A DNA stretch of 41,415 nucleotides, from the NCBI GenBank assembly GCA_902651635.1, contig CACRSC010000031.1, positions 772,914 through 814,328 of the forward strand. The letters are read 5' to 3'. Below the pieces are notes generated by a model that saw only the letters and a list, made by a program, of their open reading frames with translations, was not told where the DNA came from and did not search any database. Below, piece after piece: positions 34,005 through 41,415 of this stretch (positions are counted from its first letter, which is position 1; each line of letters starts with the position of its first letter). The position numbers were made by a program, and so were the translations under genes. The stretch is from Mastigamoeba balamuthi. Lineage: Eukaryota; Evosea; Mastigamoebida; Mastigamoebidae.

Positions 34005-34499
34005 ATGGCTCAGTGGCCGCCCCCGCAGTTCGGACCACCCGCAGGCGCGGCGCTCCCGTCCGGCTTCGGGCCCGGAGGCTTCGTTTTCTACCCGCCGGGC
34101 TTCGGGCCCCCTCCCGTCCCGTACCACGGAGGAGGCGCTCAGCGCAGAGGCCGCGGTGGGCCGAGGCCCCGTGGGGGCCGCGGATTCCGCGGTCGCGGAG
34201 GCGGCGGGCCGCACAGGGGAATGGAGGAGGGTCCGATCGACGTGAACAGGCTCTGGAAGGACTCGTTCCTCTCCGACCCGTGGGCTGCGCTGCTGGGGGA
34301 GCAGCAGGGCGACGAGCGTGGGCTGGATGGGCCGCAGCAGAGCCCGCAGCAGCAGGAGCACTGCGACTCAGACGCACACGAGGAGCACGACACCCACAAG
34401 GACGAGGGGGATGCTGCTCCCCAGGACGCCGGCGATGGAGAGGCGCCTAGTGCTCAGTTGAGGCCCCGCATGGTTCTGCCTCCGCCTCAGCACAGCTGA
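34005..34499 (+). CDS. RGG-rich protein with TTDN1-like motif
   Basis: Single-exon gene for 164 aa. The first half is Gly/Pro/Phe-rich (FGPGGFVFYPPGFGPPP) and then Arg/Gly-rich with RGG and RGRGG repeats, typical of RNA-binding, disordered proteins. The middle has one conserved-looking motif, LWKDSFLSDPWAALL. It resembles the C-terminal SMLEDPW motif of human TTDN1 (MPLKIP), which also follows a Gly/Pro-rich region. The last 60 residues are acidic with Gln and His (QQSPQQQEHCDSD). Assignment to TTDN1 rests on this one motif and general composition, so it is tentative. It has no introns, unusual in this window. Confidence 0.75.
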   Translation: MAQWPPPQFGPPAGAALPSGFGPGGFVFYPPGFGPPPVPYHGGGAQRRGRGGPRPRGGRGFRGRGGGGPHRGMEEGPIDVNRLWKDSFLSDPWAALLGEQQGDERGLDGPQQSPQQQEHCDSDAHEEHDTHKDEGDAAPQDAGDGEAPSAQLRPRMVLPPPQHS

Positions 34500-36854
34500 G
34501 TCCTCAAAAATGCCAAGAGGGTGGGAGATGACATACATACAATCGATTGCCTTCACTTGACTTGCGCTATTTGTGTGCCGTGGTTGTGCATCGGCTATCT
34601 TCCGAAGGCCACCGCAGTTGCAGTGCAGTATCTGGCCCGTGTGTGGATTTCAGATCTTGTCCACGGAGCATGCCAATTGATGATGAACGCAGGGTTGTCA
34701 GCTTTAAATAACTCGATACATTCATTTTATTGTTGAATAAGTCTCGAGAGGAAAGGAGGGGTGATTGGAGCTTTGATGGGGGTTCCGAAAAGGAAGGTTC
34801 GGGGGGTACAAACAGCCCATGCCCACAGCTGCTGGTCAGTGGGCTCCCATTTTAAAACATTTGGTCAGCACAGCAAATGACTTTTGCACCATTAGTGCTA
34901 AAAGGCATCACTGAAGATATAGCACTAATTTTCAGTGCAAATGAAGCACCTTAATATCTAATTAAGTGCTACATCACTTATAGTTATTTTACCACATGCA
35001 AAATGAAATATCACTATTATTCTTTGGACCTTGCACTATGCATCACTCAAAAAGGCAGGGAAGAAAAAGGGAAAAAAATCAAAAATATTGCTTCCACTAA
35101 TTGCTGCAATTTCATAGTACCATAAAACCAGTGGGTATGCCCATGCAGCAACCACATAGTAACCGTGCAGTTTGTCTTTTCCTGTGTGAAGAGACGTTTT
35201 TCGATTTTCAGTGATCTTTTCCACAGTACCATGACTGTTCTGTGGAAACTGGAGGCCACAAATCCCTGATATAGCATTGTTATCAGAGGGCAGGTGCAGA
35301 AGAGAGTGTCAGCAGCCTTCTTACCTCTGTGAGCTGCCTGAGCCTTAATCTGCAAACAAGATGCAGCAGTAGAAGCTGCAACAGAGCGAACAGTACTTTG
35401 TGTGAAAGATTGTACTCAAATGTGACAATCATGCTGAGTAGCTGCTCTTTATAGCAATAGTAATATTATGAAAGGTTTGGCAGCAAGTTCTGCCCACCAG
35501 GAAGTATTGAGAAGAGAAATGAGTTCTGGTAGAAATAGAAATATCTTCGTTTTAAATGTATATCTGGTATGAACAAGAAAAATCAGAATGAGTGCATTAT
35601 CATTTTATCTGTTTTTCTGTGAATTGATTAAGAATAATACCAAAACGTCATAATGCATTCATTTGCAGATGCAATTTATTCAAGTAATACTACTTATGTA
35701 ATTTAATACTAAATACACTACTAGTACAAAAAACATTCATTTCATAAACAACCACCAACATGATCAACCTCAAGAAAGTCACAAAAAATCCATTCAGCAG
35801 TGCCACCAGTACAGAATGCATATGTTCATTGCTCATGGATGCTAAGAATTCCTGTCCAATTTGAGAAACGGGTGTTTCAGTGCTATGAAATCTAAAATTC
35901 TATGAAGTGCTTGCCTTTAAGATGTCCTTGGAGGCTCTTGATCCAGTGCTCTGCCAGATAGAGCCAGCGTTAGAGACATTATAATAGGTCCAGGGTTTCT
36001 CCACATTTTCTTGATTTTTGCACTTTAAAAATAATGCTGAAGAAGCTAGGCCGGGCTTCATGCCCTGATTTGACATCCTGAGCAAGAAGTTCAGAGGAAA
36101 GAGAGTGATGAACAATGAATGACCTGCTGAAGTCATTTATCACAATTATCAGGAACCTAAATGCGAAAGCACAGTGATGGAATCTCTTAAAGTAATAATG
36201 CAGAATGTGCAGAACTGTCAGGGCAGAAGATATTCTCCCGGAAATATACTCTCTTGGGCCCACTTTTTAAGTTTTCCTAATCAGCCATCCCTTTCATTTG
36301 CCTGCCTGCGCGTTCGTATGGGCGTTCCAATGAAATTCCAAGTTGGTATTATTGTGATCACATTTTGTGGGTGAGCAGATATCGTTTCCAGGATCGACCC
36401 AGACACCCCCTCAGGCCCCACAACACAACTGCTCCACCCTTCTACACTTCTCTCCCAAACCTCATGATTCCAGACCCCGTAATGGGCTTCTTCCTCACTG
36501 GTAGTGAAGTGAATAATAAGCCAGATTTCGGATTTCCACGATCTCTCTGAGGCATAAAAACCGAACTTCTGCAACCAGGTTGTCAATGTAATGTGACTGC
36601 GTCACCCGAATAAAGATCGGTTGGGGCCTTTGTCAATTTAAGGTTCTTGCTCCCCTCGAGTATTTCTGAACGCAGAATTCCTGTGCAGTATCTTCACTAG
36701 CCGGCCCCTCTGTCTCCAAAATAACGAAGCACCAAAACTACTTTGCACCAATGTCATGCATCAGCACTGTTGATATGCGTATTTTCAACTTGAAGCAGTG
36801 ATTGAGGAGGAACGAACATTCAAGGTTGGCAGATACGGTGTGCCGCATCGGTCC
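34500..36854. other. AT-rich gene-free island
   Basis: About 2.3 kb in which base composition changes sharply from GC-rich to AT-rich at about 34700 and returns to GC-rich at about 36850. No open frame over about 100 codons exists and none resembles a known protein or transposase. Small inverted repeats built on AGTGCT/AGCACT occur at 34891-34980. No terminal repeats or target-site duplication could be found by eye. It may be a decayed mobile element or a genuine AT-rich isochore-like block. Confidence 0.55.
34891..34980. repeat. Clustered short inverted repeats (AGTGCT/AGCACT)
   Basis: ATTAGTGCT at 34891-34899 pairs with AGCACTAAT at 34921-34929. A second hairpin follows, AGCACCTTAAT with AATTAAGTGCT, flanking ATCT at about 34945-34970. 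The same six-base word is reused, suggesting a small foldback or MITE-like unit. Confidence 0.5.
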
Positions 36855-38448
36855 TCACAGCTGTGCCACCAACACGACGAAGGCACCACCAGCCATCACA
36901 GCCGAGGCAGACCCGGGAATGAAGTCGTCCGAGTGGTGCGTGCCCTTCGAGCTCGAGATGACTATGGGCTTCACGTCGGGGTCGCTCGAGATGCCGGGGG
37001 TTGTCGTACCCAGAGGCCCGAACTTAATGTTCGAGTACACAACGGACGCATCAGGCGAGTCCCTCTCAAGGTCCGCGGGGACGCCAGATGACGTCGAGCA
37101 CGAGCCACGAGCCACGCCGGGCTTGGATGGATCGCTGTTGGCCGGCAGGTTCGAGTCGAGCCACAGCATGTTGACGTCGTGATCGTGCCAGAGCGACATC
37201 ACGAGCACCATCCCACGCTTCAGCATATCTCCGTGAGCCTTGAGCCCACCCTTGTCGGCGAAGTCGTCCGGGTCGCCGAAGACGGACTTCTGGGCCTTGC
37301 ACATAGCTGACGTGACCGAGTTGAACTGCGTGAGGCCGCTGGTCTTGCCGTAGGCGTTGGGGATGACCTTTCCGTCCTGCTTGTAGAACCTGCGGATCTC
37401 CACGAGGTCGCCGTTGTCGGTGTTGTCGCTCGTAACAAACTGCGTCACGACCGTGAAGGGTCTGGTCGTGTCGACCTTCTTCCCGGGGCCGAAGAAGTCC
37501 TTGTCGCCCATGCGGTACGCGTTGAAGTCGCAGCCGTCCTTGTCACACAGGCCCTTGTAGCGGTTTCCACTGGCCTGGTCGCCGCATGTAGCGGGGTCCT
37601 CGCACCTCTTGGGGCCCTTGATCGCGCAGTTATGCGGAGTCACTGCCGTAGACATCTTGTTCGACTCCCAGACATCCATCTCGCCGCAACACGATCCCCA
37701 CTTGCCCTTGCCCGAGTTTCTGTCGTTGGAGTTGGGCTTCCAGTCGATGAGGTTGGCTGCCCCATCGATAAACTTGATGTCGTGCGGGCACTGTGCATCG
37801 CAGTAACCCGTCCCGTACTTGGCGCCCGCGCGGTTGTTTCCCTTGCCGTAGCCGCCGTCCTCGGCCATCTCGGTGAAGTAGAGTGCGCCGTTAAGGCCAC
37901 AGGGCAGCCTCGAGATATCGACGTCAAAGGCGAGCTCCTTGTTGAGCAGCTTGAACATCTGGTAGCGGTCGTCCGAGGCCATCAGGAACAAGCGAGACCC
38001 GACCGTCGTCGAGTACTGTCCGTGTGTCACGAAGCGCAGAGTTAGGGCGTCGCCAGTCGAGCTGACGCCGTAGGTGTTCTGATACTCGCAGCCGTCGAGC
38101 GCGCAGTTCTGGGCGCAGCCCTCGGGGGTCGAGCAGAAGTCCCTGTTCCACTGCGAGATATAGCGAGCGCGGGTGGGATGCCGTTAGGGGGCGGTGCGGG
38201 AAGCAGGAAAGCGTTGGGGCGAAGCGCACGGTGTTGCCGCTGTAGCAGTTGGTGTTGCCGTTGTTCTGGTGAAGCCAGCGCCAGTTGGCGTCCATCGTCG
38301 CCGAGCGCTGAATGGCGTTGCAGCCACTGGTGGAGCACTCGTAGAGGTTCACGCGAGGCTTGTTTTCAGGTGTCGACCAGCCGGCTTGCTGGGCCACAGC
38401 GATTCCCACGAGGGCCGCTGTGAGTGCGAATGCCACGGATTTCTTCAT
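36855..38448 (-). CDS. GH7 cellobiohydrolase/endoglucanase, secreted
   Basis: Secreted retaining cellulase of glycoside hydrolase family 7, 504 aa. Exons (minus): 38448-38230 and 38150-36855; the single 79-nt intron joins CYSGNT to WNRDFCSTPEGC. A signal peptide (MKKSVAFALTAALVGIAVAQ) is followed by the mature start QAGWSTPENKPRVNLYEC. Family hallmarks are GLNGALYFTEMAEDGG, KYGTGYCDAQCPHDIKFI, and the catalytic GEMDVWESN, with nucleophile Glu near 230, Asp near 232 and acid/base Glu near 235. More than fifteen cysteines are spaced as in the family. LVMSLWHDHDVNMLWLDS is also typical. There is no CBM1. The C-terminus ends in a Ser-rich stretch, then GSASAVMAGGAFVVLVAQL, which looks like a GPI signal or anchor. 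Coding GC content matches the other genes although both flanks are AT-rich or irregular. Confidence 0.93.
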
Positions 38449-38702
38449 GTGATGTGATCAGCCGCCTTCTAATTGCGAGAAGCCTTACTTGTGATTAGAA
38501 AACGACACCACGTGACTGCTTATAAGACGTCAGGGATATCAAGTAAAGGTTCACAGGAAAAACAACGTGATTCGGAAGGAAAATTGCGGAAAAATTGTGT
38601 ATCAATCATCTGATGGAGGCAAACCGAAAATGCAGACGAGATGCAACCTAAGTGCACACAACGGCTCCTGTGCTGAACGCCCTGTGTTCGTACGTGCCGG
38701 TC

Positions 38703-38733
<31 letters not shown>

Positions 38734-40159
38734 GCGAGCGAGCGCTGCCGTGCCCTCCCCGCGCGTTCTCCACACCACCCCTCGCAGCCGCCATCTGGGA
38801 TACTGTTACGGCGAACGTCGAACCTCTCCAACGCCGCAGACGAGTCCCCAACCTGTGGTAGTTTTCCCATAGAGCGTGAGCCTGTGTGATCCACCACTCC
38901 TGCGCGTGAGAGTGTCCAAGGAAGGCTGGGGTACGTGGGTCACTGGAAAGCCCTCCGGTCTGCCTGTCGAACGATCGATCTGGGGAACAACATCAGCAGA
39001 GCGCGCAGTTTTTCATCCAGACATCAGTCCCAAACGAGGCACAGAAACGTCCAGCAGGTGCATTCCTAGAACGCGCTAGCTGCTGCTCGCAGCTCTCGCT
39101 CCACACATTTCTACTGCGGGGGGCTATCTCTTGTGAACAGCCGAATTGCTCGGGACGCGCGGCTCGGCGGACCGGGTGGGTCCGCCAAATTACAAAAACC
39201 CTGAGGATTGGCGATTGTGCTCATTCCCGATAACACGAACGTCCAGCAGAGCGCCAGTAGCCATCGACCCAAGGGGGAGAGGTGATATGCTGATACAGAG
39301 GTACAAGAGTGAGCCTACCGAGACTTGAGAACCTCAGCCGGGACCTGAACTGGTCAAACATGTGTCAACACAAATCTCTGTGTCCCAATCCTAGCAATCA
39401 TTCTCACAGGTGAAGATACCAGCAAGCTGGGAGTGACACTTGTATCTTGAGGCAAATGGGTGATGCTCTCTGAGCTGTGATTGCGCCGCACTTCTTCCCA
39501 GTAATCTCTCAGTCCGCACACGTGAAAAAAAGGGGAAATGCACACGCAACTCGCGACGACTTCTCTCTTTTTCGTGTTGGTGTTTGCCCACAGATATGAG
39601 ACCGAGTTCGGAGCCGAATAAGATCTGAGAGCGGAATAATGAGTGCAGTAAATGGATGATCGATGTTCTTTGGATCTGCATCTGAACCCTGACGAAACTG
39701 CCCCGCAACTATTCATGAATCATGTCGAGAACTGAGGAACAACTTTTCCCCCGGGGGGGGGGGAAGTGAAACTGTATGACACTCACTCAATCCAAGTGTC
39801 AGGCTTCATTCTTTAGGATAGTATGAAAATCAGCTTATCAACAAGCTCACATGGATTTTGCATAGGAAAATCTGCTGCAAGATTGGAGAGATGTATGGTA
39901 TAGTGCTGAGACAATAATCCCAGAAGGTCCAGGTTTCAGGGTTCTTCGCATGGATTCGGAAAGCTGCACATTTTTACCGAGAACCTGAATTCCAAAAAGA
40001 TGTGCAATACCTATCAGAAAGCACTTCTGCCATTCATCAGACATATATAAAGAGAATCATGCTGAGTGGCATCTTGCTAAGGACAATGATTGTTAGCATG
40101 CTGGCAAACTAAGGAGGAATGCTGTACTATTCGTTTTTTTGATATGAACACTCATTTTG
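38449..40159. other. Gene-free region upstream of the GH7 gene
   Basis: The first 250 bases should hold the GH7 promoter (GGATATC at 38531). A GA microsatellite and moderately GC-rich DNA follow to about 39350, after which the sequence turns AT-rich. No reading frame here shows a recognisable motif. An eleven-G run lies at 39753-39763. Confidence 0.5.
38703..38744. repeat. GA-rich microsatellite
   Basis: A run of AG dinucleotides with CGAG interruptions about 255-300 bases upstream of the GH7 start codon. Confidence 0.9.
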
Positions 40160-40345
40160 CTGATGAGTCGAAATTCTCATAAAAAAGGGGTCAAATCGTT
40201 ACAAATGAGCAATAGAACATGCCCTTACTAACATAAGCTCTTGGAAGAATTTTATCACAATTTCACAGAAATATAAAAAATCAAATGATTTGCAACAAAG
40301 TTAGTATGTGCTGGCGTATCTGCCAGGCTATGTGCTGGTAGCATG
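40160..40345. repeat. Dispersed repeat, copy A
   Basis: Aligns with 41128-41320 in the same orientation at roughly 70-75 percent identity by eye. Shared words include GGTCAAA, ACATGCCCTTA, AGCTCTTG and TTTCACAGAAAT. It ends in TATGTGCTGGC-type short repeats, as copy B does. Confidence 0.7.
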
Positions 40346-41127
40346 TGCCACCAGCTTTAATTATGTGCTGCCAGCTGATAATTATATGCCACTGGCAGAT
40401 ACAAAAACTAATGTACCAAAAACAACGTACTGCAAGTGTGTAGAGCGTGTCCTACTGCATACTCTGGAGGTAGTCGTCATTAGGTACTATTCCCCCCCAC
40501 ATCACACCATGCAGCATCGTGGCATGCCTGTCCAGACACTGAAAACCGCACCCTACAGCCATCTGCAGGTTGTCTGCAACCTGCAGCCGTGGCAGAAGCC
40601 CCAGCCCTGGCCAGCTTCCTCAGCTGCCTGTGACTGGGGGGCATTCCAGGGTGCTGGGGTGCGCACCAGGCATCAGGTTGCTGCCTTGGACCCTCGTGTG
40701 GCGGGTTGCCCAGCAGAGTGCTCTGAGCATGAATAGCTGACCTCATGGCCCTGTACCCTCAACCACGCCCTGGAGACATCACCACGGATAGCAGCACGAT
40801 TCCCAAGGAAGCCAGTATCAGAGCAGTACGCATTTCATTCTTAATTCTAATGTCTGACTCAATCGAAACAGACTGGGACATACCTGCCAGTGATCGGGTC
40901 AATGACTGTTCCATGCCTTGTGACTGGCCCCTGTCACATGGGCCTGCATGACGTGTACTTCTGGGATGTTTGCTGCAGTCTGGCAGTGTGTACTGGGCCT
41001 TTGTGGAGGACAAGTGGACTCTCGTTGTTCTCCTCAACCTCATCATTCCGGTCAACACCAGCATGAAGAAGCAGTTAAGCTGCCTTGTCCTCATCCGGCG
41101 TTTTCAGTGGCTGGCATGCAGAAGAAG
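40346..41127. other. Segment between the two repeat copies
   Basis: About 780 bases. The central part (40500-40760) is more GC-rich, with open frames on both strands but no known motif. It could be the body of the element whose copies flank it, or unrelated DNA. Confidence 0.4.
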
Positions 41128-41320
41128 TGATGGGCAGGAATTCCCATCAAAAGGGTCAAAATCATAACAATTGATGAATAGCACATGCCCTTAATATCAG
41201 AAGCTCTTGTACGCATTTGAAGTACGATTTCACAGAAATTTTTCAAATCAAGTGATTAGTGACAAAGGCGATATGTGCCAGCATATGTGCCGGGCTATGT
41301 GCCGGCGGCACAGCTCGGCC
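41128..41320. repeat. Dispersed repeat, copy B
   Basis: Direct-repeat partner of 40160-40345, offset by about 970 bases. It runs into the TATGTGCCGGC array. The window ends 95 bases later, so the full extent is unknown. Confidence 0.7.
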
Positions 41321-41381
41321 ATCGACTATGCCAGCGGCACAGTGTATATGCCGGCATATATGCCGGCCTATGAGTCGGCAT
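41272..41381. repeat. Degenerate TATGTGCCGGC short-repeat array
   Basis: At least seven imperfect copies of TATGTGCCGGC or TATATGCCGGC in about 110 bases. Several adjoin as palindromes around GCCGGC. A more decayed version (TATGTGCTGGC, CATGTGCCACC) follows copy A at 40310-40400. Confidence 0.75.
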
Positions 41382-41415
41382 GAAGAGTTTCTGTCGTTTT
41401 GTGGTCAATGGTAAT

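Noticed and set aside
38703-38744. GA repeat considered as a CRISPR-like or tandem gene element
   Set aside because: Simple dinucleotide microsatellite with no spacers.
40500-40746. Open frames on both strands between the repeat copies
   Set aside because: Short, low-complexity and without motif; chance frames in a local GC-rich patch.

Overview
This window looks like nuclear DNA from a GC-rich, intron-rich unicellular eukaryote. It carries fourteen spliced protein genes and one intronless one, most with several short introns (mainly 41-100 nt). Donors usually read GTGCGY, GTACGY or GTCCGY, and a few introns use GC-AG ends. Three kinds of gene point to Amoebozoa: an SHK-type kinase with a C-terminal SH2 domain, a TKL kinase behind an EF-hand-like pair, and a GH7 cellobiohydrolase. 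A GC-rich archamoeba such as Mastigamoeba, or an Acanthamoeba-like lineage, would fit. The lineage call is inference; no rRNA gene is present to settle it.

Layout. 457-3071 (+) glycogen branching enzyme; 3725-4705 (-) homeodomain protein; 5941-6474 (+) PIG-P; then a minus-strand run: 6695-8201 DRG1 GTPase, 8375-9250 small HspBP1/Fes1-like protein, 9387-11835 Trk/HKT-type K+ transporter, 12137-16070 VIT-VWA-DUF2135 protein, 16297-18745 membrane-anchored cyclic-nucleotide phosphodiesterase. A divergent promoter separates this run from 19060-20370 (+) pfkB sugar kinase, 20924-22256 (+) Sel1-repeat protein, 22649-25116 (+) TKL kinase, 25321-25844 (+) small secreted Cys-rich protein with a GPI-type tail and 26282-29401 (+) PIG-N. 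Then come 29503-31832 (-) SHK kinase, 32329-33841 (-) IFRD protein, 34005-34499 (+) RGG/TTDN1-like protein, a 2.3 kb AT-rich gene-free island, 36855-38448 (-) GH7 cellobiohydrolase, and a second AT-rich, repeat-bearing stretch to the end.

The genes are mostly housekeeping or signalling and form no operon. Two themes recur. Two enzymes of GPI-anchor synthesis (PIG-P, PIG-N) lie in the same window as two secreted proteins with GPI-like hydrophobic tails. Several signalling proteins lie close together (PDE, two TKL-type kinases, homeodomain factor). All exon joins were made by eye from splice consensus, reading frame and recognisable protein motifs; joined lengths are exact multiples of three in every gene.

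The most unusual points are GC-AG introns sharing an AG|GCACG donor, a bacterial-looking VIT-VWA-DUF2135 protein, a five-transmembrane phosphodiesterase, a 34-bp near-perfect palindrome inside a PIG-N intron, a GH7 enzyme with a possible membrane anchor set between AT-rich islands, and a recurring AAATATCT-like element upstream of many genes.
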